DNA of 64,000 nucleotides. It comes from Natranaeroarchaeum sulfidigenes (lineage in GTDB: Archaea > Halobacteriota > Halobacteria > Halobacteriales > Natronoarchaeaceae). The notes below the pieces were generated by a model. The model was not told the origin of the DNA, searched no databases, and was given only the letters and a program-made list of their open reading frames with translations. Shown in pieces: positions 29,235-38,339 of the stretch. Numbering within the stretch: the stretch's first letter is position 1; the number at the start of each line of letters is the position of its first letter. Both the position numbers and the translations under genes were made by a program. The stretch covers positions 2,732,788 to 2,796,787 of the forward strand of contig NZ_CP064786.1 of NCBI RefSeq assembly GCF_017094485.1. The letters are read 5' to 3'.

Positions 29235-29563
29235 AACCCGACGCCTTCCGCGGATTCAATGAAGTCGTTCAACTGTCGATGCCCATAGCGCCTCAGCAGA
29301 AACGTATCCCTCGGGATGGTGACCAGAGAGTTGCTGTTGTAATTTGCTTGCCTCAAGCGGCCCTTGCTCATCTCACAGGAATTGCGGTTGGGGATAAAGA
29401 TCAGTCCCCGTATTTGGAAGAATTTTGTCCCTTGAGCTCAGAGGCCTGTTGCGTGAGTATTCCGATCCGCTCCGTCAGCTGGTCGATGGATTGATCCGTT
29501 TCTTCGGCTCGTTCGATCTTGGGTGTTGCTGGAGACCACTCTATGATCGCCAGTTGACTGAGG

Positions 29564-30421
29564 TCAGGCTGACTCTCCCAGATGCCACCAATTTTCTGCG
29601 AGTTCAGGCTGGTCAGCAGTTGGAACTTTTGCTTCGGTTTTTCTGTTTGATTGACGAATATCGATAACTTCCTGAGTATACGTATCGAGTATGAAGCGGA
29701 CAGATCCGTCTAATTCTCTCATAGGTAAATGAATCATTGCTCCAGTTGTCGAATCATAGCATGCAGCTAAAATTCCCCTGAGTAGCTCTTGTCCCCATGC
29801 CGTGGATAGATCGCTACGAGTAAACCGTCTGAAATCCACAATGGGCAGTTCTGGCTCACTCAATGCACCTATATACGTGGTGACATACTCACTGATCTCT
29901 GTAGGATCAGACTCACGGACTGTAGGCTTCACCCCAACGGTTACACTTCCGCCAGCCATCGTTTCTGAGTCATCCTCTATAGAGGATGTTGACGATTCAG
30001 CTGAATGGCTCTCCAGGATAATTGGCATTGCAACCGGCTCCCGGGAGAGATATGCGCTAAGCTCGGTTCCGACTAATTGCCTATACTCAAACGTTCCGCC
30101 TTGAATACAAACTACATCATTGTGATTGATCGATAGTCTTTGCAAGAATTCGCGTACATGTTCCTCCAAACTATTGTGAAGGATTATTGGCCAAAGATCA
30201 TCCGGATCGTCAAGGACATCTTCACCAATCTCAAAGACACTGTCCAGCATCACGTTTACCTTTGAATTCTGTTCGTTGACGACCACTGGATCCGGGGCCC
30301 AAGTGACGGAAGAACTATTACCAGAATCGGTTTGGATGGCTGCCCGCCACCGTGCATATTGGAATAGTCTATCGAGTTCTATCCTGTAGTTGTCTGTCAA
30401 CCTGTGAACTACGTTTCTCAT
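29564..30421 (-). CDS. Unknown acidic protein, probably with a frameshifted C-terminus
   Basis: Protein of 285 residues with no motif I recognise. It begins MRNVVHRLTDNYRIELDRLF and ends NWWHLGESA. In the next frame, starting exactly at the last codons, coding-like sequence continues to a stop at 29401: SQPDLSQLAIIEWSPATPKI, then ERAEETDQSIDQLTERIGIL, a likely coiled coil. One base gained or lost in GGGAGAGTC (about 29575) would join the two, so the gene may be a slightly damaged longer one. Its start overlaps the upstream gene by 4 bases, indicating an operon of two. The adjacent IS5 remnant fits an area under insertion. Confidence 0.6.
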   Translation of the reverse strand: MRNVVHRLTDNYRIELDRLFQYARWRAAIQTDSGNSSSVTWAPDPVVVNEQNSKVNVMLDSVFEIGEDVLDDPDDLWPIILHNSLEEHVREFLQRLSINHNDVVCIQGGTFEYRQLVGTELSAYLSREPVAMPIILESHSAESSTSSIEDDSETMAGGSVTVGVKPTVRESDPTEISEYVTTYIGALSEPELPIVDFRRFTRSDLSTAWGQELLRGILAACYDSTTGAMIHLPMRELDGSVRFILDTYTQEVIDIRQSNRKTEAKVPTADQPELAENWWHLGESA

Positions 30422-30702
30422 TGTTTGAGCATTGCTGGCGATTCCGAGTCTGTTGAGACTGAGCTGATGGCATCGACATGTCTGTCCGCATTAAGCACAA
30501 TTGTCACTTCCTCCCACTCGAACTGCAGATGCCCATGTTCTGGTGGATCTCGCAAAAAGTCATTGATAAGATCCGCATCGATGTAATATGATAATTCAGG
30601 TACGTCAATGGGATCGACATGTCGGTGTACAGCTACAAGACCGATGACAAAGTTGACCGGACAGCCATCAGTCGACGGATCATATCTTGAGCTGGTAATC
30701 AT
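30418..30702 (-). CDS. Unknown small protein, first gene of a two-gene operon
   Basis: About 94 residues from ATG 30702. The frame is open to an ATG at 30744, which would add a hydrophobic stretch (ILLCHVVYGF). The sequence (MITSSRYDPSTDGCPVNFVI, DVPELSYYIDADLINDFLRD) is not one I can place. It has a soluble alpha/beta character. The stop overlaps the start of the following gene by 4 bases, so the two are very likely co-expressed and may interact. Confidence 0.5.
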   Translation of the reverse strand: MITSSRYDPSTDGCPVNFVIGLVAVHRHVDPIDVPELSYYIDADLINDFLRDPPEHGHLQFEWEEVTIVLNADRHVDAISSVSTDSESPAMLKQ

Positions 30703-30768
30703 AAAACCATAGACAACATGGCACAATAAGATTTCAACCCACAATAGAGCAGGTGGCCTCAGATACAG

Positions 30769-30782
30769 CCAGATATATCCGG
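30769..30782. promoter_or_regulatory. Near-palindromic site, copy 1
   Basis: CCAGATATATCCGG is a near-perfect palindrome (two mismatched positions) upstream of both the small gene at 30887 and the leftward gene pair. The identical 14-mer is present in inverted orientation at 32057-32070. Two copies near divergent starts suggest a regulator-binding site or ends of a mobile segment. Confidence 0.4.
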
Positions 30783-30886
30783 TATGTTAGTTCCACCAGA
30801 AGAATGGTGGATGGCATCTGACAACATCATTAAGTTTCCCGCCCGTCGAGAGGTTCTTATCGAATCAGATAGTACTTAGAAATAAG

Positions 30887-31102
30887 ATGAATCAAGACGG
30901 ATCTTCAACCGGCGAACTTCGAGATGTCTTGGATCTGGTCGAAGAAAATATTCATGAGGTAGAAGAAGTTCTTTGGACAACCTCGGGTAATATCGAGATA
31001 AAAGAATACTCAGCTAGGATTGACCAGATGACACTGCTACTTTGGAAACTACAGCACGAAATCGACGACCTGAAGACAGATCTCGACTCACATGGACGCT
31101 GA
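30887..31102 (+). CDS. Small helical hypothetical protein
   Basis: Predicted protein of 71 residues (GELRDVLDLVEENIHEVEEV, then DQMTLLLWKLQHEIDDLKTD). It looks almost entirely alpha-helical and probably forms a coiled coil. It has no recognisable family. It lies between two convergent or divergent accessory genes and is preceded by the near-palindrome at 30769 and by TCCACC/GGTGGA inverted arms near 30790-30811. The gene call rests on its acidic haloarchaeal composition and a start 100 bases after these sites. Confidence 0.5.
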   Translation: MNQDGSSTGELRDVLDLVEENIHEVEEVLWTTSGNIEIKEYSARIDQMTLLLWKLQHEIDDLKTDLDSHGR

Positions 31103-31146
31103 ACAACCGCTGTCGATACGGCTACGTTAGGCTGTAGGAGCATATG

Positions 31147-31935
31147 TCATTCCGCGAATTCGAGCGCCTGCATCGCGGCCGCTGACACTGTCACACCACG
31201 GCTTCCATAACTCACTGACTCACTAGTAGACTTCATGATTAATTTGGCGATGGCCTCATGGAACGACTCTGGTTGTTCACCTTGTAATCGGCATGTCGCT
31301 TTGCTGTCGAACGTCACCGCGCGGTGACTTACGTAACTTTCTAGAAACATCTTGCGACCAGCATCGCCCAGCGTCACGATCAATTTCGGTGGTGACCGGA
31401 TGTCGTTTCTCCCACCAACCGGACAGCCCCATGCTGACAACGTTCGTCCCAAAACGGATGCGTGTTCAGCCGGATAAACCTCAGTTGCTCGGTTGTCGCT
31501 TTGTTCGTGTCGTCGTGTCGGCCGAACGCCAACCGCTTGGAATGCACGTTCAATCTCGATAGGGGAAACGCGGCGGCCTTCACATATACTCGGAACATAC
31601 GTACTCTGGGCTATTGATCCACCAGCAAGTAGGTGTCCGGCAAGAGCAGCCAACGGCAGGGCTCGATCATCATGTGGCTCTATCCACCCCATATTGTGGG
31701 CGATTTCGATCGCTCTGGCGGCATCCGGCATCGTGTCTGATTCCTCGTCGATCCATCCCCGAATCCGGCTACGCGGAAGGTCTAGTTTGTCAGCAAGCGC
31801 ATACGAACTCTTCTCCGGATTCGTCGCTGCGGCTTGCTGTACACGACGATAATCTCTCACCGCGTCGTATGGGTCCTCGTAACTTGGGTGATTGTAAGTC
31901 TGTGCGAGACTCTGTTGCAGTTTTCTGGATGCCAT
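31147..31935 (-). CDS. HTH protein with degenerate LAGLIDADG-like domain
   Basis: Protein of 262 residues. The N-terminal third has a helix-turn-helix-like segment (SSYALADKLDLPRSRIRGWI). It is followed by LAALAGHLLAGGSIAQS, which resembles the LAGLIDADG motif of homing endonucleases but has Gly in place of the acidic residue. A second, weaker motif may be FLESYVSHRAVTF. If related, it has probably lost nuclease activity and kept DNA binding. It may instead be an unrelated haloarchaeal regulator, and my assignment is weak. One copy of the 14-base near-palindrome lies 122 bases upstream of its start. Confidence 0.45.
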   Translation of the reverse strand: MASRKLQQSLAQTYNHPSYEDPYDAVRDYRRVQQAAATNPEKSSYALADKLDLPRSRIRGWIDEESDTMPDAARAIEIAHNMGWIEPHDDRALPLAALAGHLLAGGSIAQSTYVPSICEGRRVSPIEIERAFQAVGVRPTRRHEQSDNRATEVYPAEHASVLGRTLSAWGCPVGGRNDIRSPPKLIVTLGDAGRKMFLESYVSHRAVTFDSKATCRLQGEQPESFHEAIAKLIMKSTSESVSYGSRGVTVSAAAMQALEFAE

Positions 31936-32056
31936 ACTACGCTGCGTTTATTCTGGCACTGATCACTATCAGAGACAGTTCGCTACTCATGAACACTAAT
32001 TCACACTCTGGTGTCCAGATACCATGTCATGACCATTTGGGGTCATCCCGAGTACT

Positions 32057-32070
32057 CCGGATATATCTGG
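32057..32070. promoter_or_regulatory. Near-palindromic site, copy 2
   Basis: CCGGATATATCTGG is the exact reverse complement of the site at 30769-30782. It lies upstream of the leftward gene ending at 31147 and just past the 3' end of the large regulator gene. See copy 1. Confidence 0.4.
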
Positions 32071-32089
32071 TATTCTCAGAACGGTGTGT

Positions 32090-35000
32090 TTACCTCTCTT
32101 GGCTGGGAACGTCCCTTGGCAAAAAGGCTCTCAGAACCTTGCGCTCGGCGGCTTTGAGGTGTTCGTGGACCGTCGAATGTGAGATATCAAACAGCTCGGC
32201 AATCTCTTGGCCGTTGATGCCTTTCGGCTGGTCGTAATAGCCCTCGGAGTATGCGGTTTGAAGCACCTCTCGCTGTCGATTTGTAAGTATATGGGTAGGT
32301 GCGAAAGATTCTATATCGCTCTCTTCTCGGGTTCTTTTGGCGAGGAGCGAAGCGCCTTCGAAGCGAGCGGTGAGTGCGTCAGCGATGACGGAGGCGGTGG
32401 AACGATCAGCGACGGTGAACGTAATGAGTTCTTCCTCTGACCCGGAGAGAACGTTCGACACTCGGACCTCTCTGGATACAATTTCCTCGAACAACATCTC
32501 GGTGGGGGCGCGGCGAGACACGTCGAGTGATACTTCAGCTTTAAAAACTGTCTCAGCCTCATTGTGGTTGATAATTGTGTCGTAAAGACTGGGGATTTGT
32601 GAAAGATATGTCTCAAACTCAGGCTGGGAGGCCCCACTAACAACCATTTGCAGGCGTCTTGTCGAGCTGTCGACGGTGATAACATTCCGGACTTGTATCG
32701 AAGTATCACTCGGAAGAGATGGGAAAAAAGGCCGAGAGTCAGTAAACGCAAGATCAATTTCAACTGATTCCGCTGTCAGGCGTGCAACGTTGTCAATGTC
32801 CAGTTGTCTAAGCCGATGACCGATGATCCGGCAGAGGGAACGAATAGCCGTGGTGGTGCGCGTGTCGAACCCGTCAACGTCTGTAGATGCAACTTCAACA
32901 ACACCGTAAATTACTCCCTGATCAATGATCGGGATGGAGAGCACGGAGCGGTATCCATACGCAAGCATAGCCGTCGCCCACTTTCTGTCTCGTTCTGCTA
33001 GTGTTCGCTCGACATATACGGTAGATCGGGTTGTCGCGGCTTCGAGAGCGGGTCGCATTTCCACATCGGAACCAGTTTCGAGTTCACTTACCGGGCCAGT
33101 ATCATCGGTAGCCGCTCGAGGAATGACGGCATCCATTTGTGGCTTGAAATCACCGACCCAGCCGTATCGCCAGTTTGTGTCAATAAACTCAACGAGCAAT
33201 TGATCTAATTCGCTCCGGGTTTCTGCCTCAAGCGCCTGTTCAACCGTGTCGGCAAGAGTCTCTAGTTGGGTTTGCACGGAATTGAGGTCCGTTTTAACAC
33301 TGTCGAGAGTCGCACGGAGGTCTTCGACCGACTCCTGCTGTTTAGACCGCTCAATGGCAGTTGCGAGAACGTTCCCAACCGTAGTTAGAAAGTCAGGAAT
33401 TTGCTCGGAATCATCATCGATGTTGGACACGACGAGTAAGCCAGCGGATCCGATCGGTACCGCATACCCACGCTCGTCGGAGGTGTCGTCAAGTCGCTGG
33501 TCGTAACCAGTTGTAAACGCCCGCCAATAGGTCTGGTCATCGGTAGTCACTGTTTCTGGGAATTGATTGCCTTCGGTCGGTATTTTCGCCATTTGGTGAA
33601 GGACGCCATCAGCTTCGTCCCACGAGTATGTAGCGACGACAATGTCGTCAAGCCCCCTAAGGACGGTTTCAATGCCTGCTTCGTGAATTTCGGCTGATGT
33701 CCGGCAGTGGCGTAGCTCGCTTTCGAGCTCATTAATCGAGTTTAATCGCTGGAGGTGATCCAGAGCCTTCTGTGTTCGTTGGAGTTCGGTAATATCTGTT
33801 GACGATCCAAGCACTGCAGGCCCATCCACCCCAATCGGTTCAAATGGGACTTTTATTGTCTCGAGAATCCGCTCGTTGCCGTCGGCATCTGTGAGCGTCT
33901 CACCGTATCGATATACCGGTTCGCCAGTTTCAATGACTGTCCGGTCGTCTTGAGTGAACACTTCAACATCGGCATTGTTTGGTGCGAAATCCGCGTCGGT
34001 CTTCCCTTCGAGCTCTGAGGGAGTTGTACCGTAAGCCTTTGCGGTGGCTTCGTTCGCAAAAATAAACTCCCCTGCTTCATTTTTTGCGAAAATAAACTGT
34101 GGGACTGTATCGATAACCTGCCGGAGTTGTTCGCGTTCGGCCTCGACCTTCTTACGTGCTTGTTTCAATTCTCTTTGACGCTCGACAAGTGTGAGCGCGG
34201 TTCGGACATGAGAAACGGTGATCTCGAGCAGTTTGCGTTCGTTGGCGGAAATAGCATCGGTCTTCGTCGAGCCGATAATGAACACACCGCGGTTACCGAC
34301 CGGGATGTGTAGCTCGGAACCTATCGGTGTATCTTGATTATACACATCGTCGATATTCGTGAGGTCGGGATAGTATCGCACCTCGTTGGCCTCGAATGCC
34401 CGCCATACAAGTCCCTCTCCTCGCCTGAAGGATGGAAGATTATCCAGTAGTTCCCGAGACTGAGAGGACACAGAAGCGGGGAGTAGCTTGTCTTCCGATC
34501 CATTGTACCGGAGGTATCCGGCCAAGGGTCGATCAATCTTTTCAGCTATCAACTCGATAGTCTGATTGATTATAGTATCGCGGTTCTCTGCTAACATGAG
34601 GGAGTGAGCGGTCTCCCTGACCGATTTGAGGCGTCGCTCGAACTGTTTGCGATCACTGATATCTCGGTTGACACAGATGATCCCCCCATCGGCAAGTTGC
34701 GTTAACGAAATATAGTGCTCAACTGGTTCTCCATCTTGCCGAACTCCCATCAACTCACCCTCCCAAGCCCCAGTTTCTTCGAGTTCCTCGAATGGACCCG
34801 CCTCTATCTCTGCCTGTGTCTGTTCGTCGTACAGGGTCCGCCAGCTCTCACCAAGAAGCTCATCCGGGTCGTAGCCAAAGATTTCCGCGTGAGCGTCATT
34901 CATATAGGTGTATCTCTCATCCGGGTCGAGTATTGAAATCCCAGTTAGTGACGCCTCAATTGCTTTGGATCTACGGCGGAGTGCTGCTTGTTCGTTGACG

Positions 35001-35827
35001 CGATCGGATACATCGAGAAATGCCCCGACTACGTATACCTGGCCATTGATTTCGATAGTTGTATCGATAATATCTATGGGCACCTCCTCGCCGTTGTCGT
35101 CCTCGACATAGCGTGGGCCGTTGTACTGAACAAAAGAATCGATACCGGCGGCATCGACAGAGTGCTGGAAGCCCTCCTGGTAATCGATATCGGTATTATC
35201 TGGATGTAACTCCACTTGGTTTGCTCCAAGGAGTGCTTCTCGAGATCGACCTAGTAGCTCGCACGCACGGTCGTTGACAGCAACGATGGTTCCTGTCTCA
35301 CCCTCAGCAACCAACAGCGGGAGTGGGGCTTCATAGAACAACCGCTCGGAAAACGGTCCCGTCGCTACCGGCGTCAACTCCGTTGTAGCAGTATTGGTAG
35401 TGTCGGAAATAGTGTCAATAGCCCGTTGGGCCGTTGGGAGTGAAGCTTGGAGCGTTGCTATAATCTGTTTTTCCGGCGTCTCGGAATGGATGTATGTGAC
35501 ATTTGGGTGGGACTGAATCTCGTCCGGGTCATGCGTGTCGTCAATATCAACGACGAACAGATGCACATGAGGTGGTTTAGTCGGCATTTCGTCAGCATAT
35601 TTGGACCAGAACCGTGAACTCGCACAGACGACGGCAGCTACTGGTTTGATATCGAGTTGTTGATCTAGGAAAATCACTTCCTCGGCATCGGAGCCGTCTA
35701 CAGACTCGATAGAAACGGCTGAAAAGACCGTGTCAAACGCCGGGCGAAGTACCTCGACCGCATCCGCACTAGTAGAGCCAATAGCCAGTACTCGCTGGAT
35801 AGCAGAGTCCAATGTGTCATTACTCAT
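32090..35827 (-). CDS. Giant PAS/GAF sensor with Bat-type HTH output
   Basis: Transcriptional regulator of 1245 residues related to the bacterio-opsin activator (Bat) family. After an N-terminal receiver-like domain (about 1-140) come PAS domains (LPLLVAEGETGTIVAVNDRA, about 160; LTGISILDPDERYTYMNDAH, about 290; VPQFIFAKNEAGEFIFANEA, about 570). GAF-like domains occur around 410-545, 700-860 and 870-1020. A Bat-type domain and the C-terminal HTH (LTNRQREVLQTAYSEGYYD, then INGQEIAELFDISHSTVHEH) complete it. There is no kinase domain, so sensing and DNA binding are in one chain. The ligands (light, redox or oxygen are typical for the family) cannot be read from sequence. Its target genes are unknown; no neighbour is an obvious target. 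Confidence 0.88.
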   Translation of the reverse strand: MSNDTLDSAIQRVLAIGSTSADAVEVLRPAFDTVFSAVSIESVDGSDAEEVIFLDQQLDIKPVAAVVCASSRFWSKYADEMPTKPPHVHLFVVDIDDTHDPDEIQSHPNVTYIHSETPEKQIIATLQASLPTAQRAIDTISDTTNTATTELTPVATGPFSERLFYEAPLPLLVAEGETGTIVAVNDRACELLGRSREALLGANQVELHPDNTDIDYQEGFQHSVDAAGIDSFVQYNGPRYVEDDNGEEVPIDIIDTTIEINGQVYVVGAFLDVSDRVNEQAALRRRSKAIEASLTGISILDPDERYTYMNDAHAEIFGYDPDELLGESWRTLYDEQTQAEIEAGPFEELEETGAWEGELMGVRQDGEPVEHYISLTQLADGGIICVNRDISDRKQFERRLKSVRETAHSLMLAENRDTIINQTIELIAEKIDRPLAGYLRYNGSEDKLLPASVSSQSRELLDNLPSFRRGEGLVWRAFEANEVRYYPDLTNIDDVYNQDTPIGSELHIPVGNRGVFIIGSTKTDAISANERKLLEITVSHVRTALTLVERQRELKQARKKVEAEREQLRQVIDTVPQFIFAKNEAGEFIFANEATAKAYGTTPSELEGKTDADFAPNNADVEVFTQDDRTVIETGEPVYRYGETLTDADGNERILETIKVPFEPIGVDGPAVLGSSTDITELQRTQKALDHLQRLNSINELESELRHCRTSAEIHEAGIETVLRGLDDIVVATYSWDEADGVLHQMAKIPTEGNQFPETVTTDDQTYWRAFTTGYDQRLDDTSDERGYAVPIGSAGLLVVSNIDDDSEQIPDFLTTVGNVLATAIERSKQQESVEDLRATLDSVKTDLNSVQTQLETLADTVEQALEAETRSELDQLLVEFIDTNWRYGWVGDFKPQMDAVIPRAATDDTGPVSELETGSDVEMRPALEAATTRSTVYVERTLAERDRKWATAMLAYGYRSVLSIPIIDQGVIYGVVEVASTDVDGFDTRTTTAIRSLCRIIGHRLRQLDIDNVARLTAESVEIDLAFTDSRPFFPSLPSDTSIQVRNVITVDSSTRRLQMVVSGASQPEFETYLSQIPSLYDTIINHNEAETVFKAEVSLDVSRRAPTEMLFEEIVSREVRVSNVLSGSEEELITFTVADRSTASVIADALTARFEGASLLAKRTREESDIESFAPTHILTNRQREVLQTAYSEGYYDQPKGINGQEIAELFDISHSTVHEHLKAAERKVLRAFLPRDVPSQER

Positions 35828-35996
35828 TCTCGCTGAGACCGGACTGGAGTTGGTTACCGACTCTTAACCTATCGCCTCTCGAAATCACATTTTGAGTAGT
35901 GGACATTATTCAAAATAGTATGCGGTGTGGATATATCCTTGTCGTATCATGATCTGTGGTCGGACTTTGGCCTTCGTCTGAGGCTAAACGAGACGC

Positions 35997-37401
35997 GCAT
36001 TCGTCTTTAGCTAAGCGAAGAACCGCGTGACAGCAATGGCTTATCGAGGCTACTTTTTGAGAGGAATGAGGAGGCGGCAAGTGTGCACCAAGACGCCTCC
36101 TCATCAAGAATCATGCGTCGGCTTACTACACTGTTTCCCTCTGAGTTCCTCGAAGAGCACGCCGAGGAACTCGGCGTGGTCGAGCGTGAGGGCAAACTTC
36201 AGATCCCCGTCCTCGTGTGGGCGCTCGTGTTCGGCTTCGCCGCAGGCGAGAGCCGAACACTCGCTGGGTTCAGGCGTAGCTACAACTCCACAGCCGATGA
36301 GACCATCTCTCCTGGTGGCTTCTATCACCGGTTGACGCCGTCACTTGCAGAGTATCTCCGCGACCTCGTCGAGCGTGGTCTCGACGAGGTCGCTGTTCCC
36401 AACGCTGTTGACGCTGATATCGACCGATTCAGGGACGTGATGATCGCTGATGGAACGGTGTTGCGGTTGCACGAGTTCCTTTCCGACGAGTTCCAAGCTC
36501 GCCACGAGGAGCAGGCTGGAGCGAAGCTCCACCTGCTCCACAATGCCACCGATCAGACGATTGAACGGATTGACGTGACCGATGAAAAAGCGCACGACAG
36601 CACGTTGTTCAAGGCGGGATCGTGGCTGCATGGACGACTGGTTTTGTTCGACCTAGCGTACTTCAAGTACCGCCGCTTTGCGCTGATCGACGAGAACGAC
36701 GGCTACTTCGTGAGCCGGTTGAAGCAGAACGCGAATCCGGTGATAACAGAGGAGTTACGGGAATGGCGCGGGCGCGCCATTCCCTTAGAAGGGGAGAAGA
36801 TCCACGACGTGGTCGGTGATCTCTCGCGGGAGTACATTGACGTAGAGGTCGAAGCGGAGTTCAAGCGGGGTCAGTACGAGGGAACACGGTCGCTAGACAC
36901 GAAGCGGTTCCGCGTCGTCGGCGTCCGGGACGAGGACGCCGACGACTACCATCTGTACATCACAAATCTACCGAGAGAAGAGTTTCTCCCGGCAGATCTA
37001 GGGACGCTGTATCGGTGTCGATGGGAGGTAGAAACGCTGTTTCGTGAGTTGAAGACGCAATACGAACTAGATGAGTTCGACACGAGCAACCCTGTTGTGG
37101 TGGAGATTTTGCTGTATGCGGCGTTGCTGTCGCTGCTAGTGAGCCGTGAGTTGTTGGATCTGGTCTCTGAGCAGGCTGCCGACGAGATCGTGTTTCCACC
37201 GGAACGCTGGGCGGCGACCTTCCGGTCGCACGCCCAGCTCATTCTTCACGAACTTGGCGAATACCTCGGCTACTCGCCACCGCCGTTGCTGGAACGGCTG
37301 ATCGAAGAGGCACAGAAGATTCATCAGCAACGACCGATCTTACAAGAGACGCTCGCTACCGCTACGCAACCAAGGTGTGAGGCTTAGCTAAAGACGAATG
37401 C
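35997..37401 (+). mobile_element. ISH8-type insertion sequence (IS4 family), 1405 bases
   Basis: A 20-base perfect terminal inverted repeat bounds the element: GCATTCGTCTTTAGCTAAGC at 35997-36016 and its exact complement at 37382-37401. It encloses one full transposase gene. Length and organisation fit the ISH8 group. I could not find a target-site duplication in the flanks (AACGAGACGC on the left, AAAACCCGGT on the right). Confidence 0.88.
36113..37387 (+). CDS. ISH8-type IS4-family transposase
   Basis: DDE transposase of 424 residues from ATG 36113 (MRRLTTLFPSEFLEEHAEEL). The frame is open to 36083, but the family start fits 36113. The Y-x2-R-x3-E signature is YRCRWEVETLFRELKTQYEL. Aspartates are in VMIADGTVLRL and VLFDLAYFKYRRF. 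No frameshift or stop is visible, so the element may still be active. The stop codon lies only 5 bases before the right terminal repeat. Confidence 0.9.
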   Translation: MRRLTTLFPSEFLEEHAEELGVVEREGKLQIPVLVWALVFGFAAGESRTLAGFRRSYNSTADETISPGGFYHRLTPSLAEYLRDLVERGLDEVAVPNAVDADIDRFRDVMIADGTVLRLHEFLSDEFQARHEEQAGAKLHLLHNATDQTIERIDVTDEKAHDSTLFKAGSWLHGRLVLFDLAYFKYRRFALIDENDGYFVSRLKQNANPVITEELREWRGRAIPLEGEKIHDVVGDLSREYIDVEVEAEFKRGQYEGTRSLDTKRFRVVGVRDEDADDYHLYITNLPREEFLPADLGTLYRCRWEVETLFRELKTQYELDEFDTSNPVVVEILLYAALLSLLVSRELLDLVSEQAADEIVFPPERWAATFRSHAQLILHELGEYLGYSPPPLLERLIEEAQKIHQQRPILQETLATATQPRCEA

Positions 37402-37547
37402 AAAACCCGGTAAGGGTGGCAATGGACGGTAATCAGACCAACACGGTAGTCGTTTTTTGAACGCACGGAGAGTCGATAGTTGACGAGTGGTTTGAACGGT
37501 TCTATGCTGCTCACAGGGAACAGTGCGAGGTATTTGTCGGTGATTTA

Positions 37548-37763
37548 ATGGAACGATTGGAGGCAGCCGAAACTGAAGAGGAGAGAACTCAGGAACTATA
37601 TTTGCGGGTTGATGGGATAATACCCTCGGATAGTCCGACGGGCGATTTTCATCGACGTATTATCGAGCATTTTGATGAGGATCAGCGCATCGAACGAGTA
37701 CATGTTGTTAGTGATGAAGACGAAGCTGATGAGGTCGTCCAGATGGCTTCTCCCTGGATTTGA
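37548..37763 (+). CDS. Small acidic hypothetical protein, possibly 5'-truncated
   Basis: Acidic protein of 71 residues (RLEAAETEEERTQELYLRVD, HRRIIEHFDEDQRIERVHVV) from ATG 37548. The same frame is open upstream to 37461 and reads like coding sequence (VDEWFERFYAAHREQCEVFV), but without a start codon. A run of six T lies just before the upstream stop. The gene may therefore have lost its beginning to a frameshift or to the ISH8-type insertion 150 bases away. Not recognised. From 37764 to 37914 I see nothing. Confidence 0.45.
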   Translation: MERLEAAETEEERTQELYLRVDGIIPSDSPTGDFHRRIIEHFDEDQRIERVHVVSDEDEADEVVQMASPWI

Positions 37764-37914
37764 ATCAGATCGCTGTTCAAACTCGTCTAGTAAGTGGTGT
37801 CCAATTTGTGGACTCTATCAGCAAGTCCTAAAATCATCGTGTTTAGTTAAGCGAATTCCACCAAACGGCAAAGGTTGCAGCCACGTTTCCGCCGGCGAGC
37901 TGCGAACAAACCAC

Positions 37915-38301
37915 TCAGTGCAGATACTCAAAGGCAAACACGTATTCGTTTCCAACCTCGGGTTGGTGATCCCACCACTCCTCCAATTGTACTGCGATTG
38001 TCTGCCATTCGCCGTCCTGCGTGTTCATGTCTGTTATAAAACGAGAGATGATATCAGAAGGAGAGGCGTCAGCTATAGTAGGATCAACCACCAGAACGAC
38101 ATCAGAAAATTCCTCGCTGATATGTAGCCTCATTGCTTCACCTTCGCGGATTTTGTGATAAAGGTCGCGTGCAATCTTTCGGTCAGGATGGTCGTAAGAG
38201 AAATCTTCAACCGCATGGTGTAAGAGCCGCTGAATTACGTCGCGGTCGGTTGTATTGAACAGTGGAAGTGTTCGGGAAAATGTGATTTCTAAATCACTCA
38301 T
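37915..38301 (-). CDS. Unknown protein downstream of the pentapeptide-channel gene
   Basis: About 128 residues from ATG 38301 (MSDLEITFSRTLPLFNTTDR); an ATG at 38334 would add 11 residues. The sequence (DVIQRLLHHAVEDFSYDHPD, QTIAVQLEEWWDHQPEVGNE) is acidic and probably soluble, with no family I can name. It follows the pentapeptide-channel gene in the same direction with a gap of 5-38 bases, so the two are probably one transcript. Confidence 0.55.
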   Translation of the reverse strand: MSDLEITFSRTLPLFNTTDRDVIQRLLHHAVEDFSYDHPDRKIARDLYHKIREGEAMRLHISEEFSDVVLVVDPTIADASPSDIISRFITDMNTQDGEWQTIAVQLEEWWDHQPEVGNEYVFAFEYLH

Positions 38302-38339
38302 ATCGGTTATCTTGTCGCTACCATCAAAATACACACGGG

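Noticed and set aside
29231-29494. 87-codon plus-strand frame after the IS5-type remnant
   Set aside because: It overlaps, on the other strand, the coiled-coil extension ending at 29401 and has no protein-like features.
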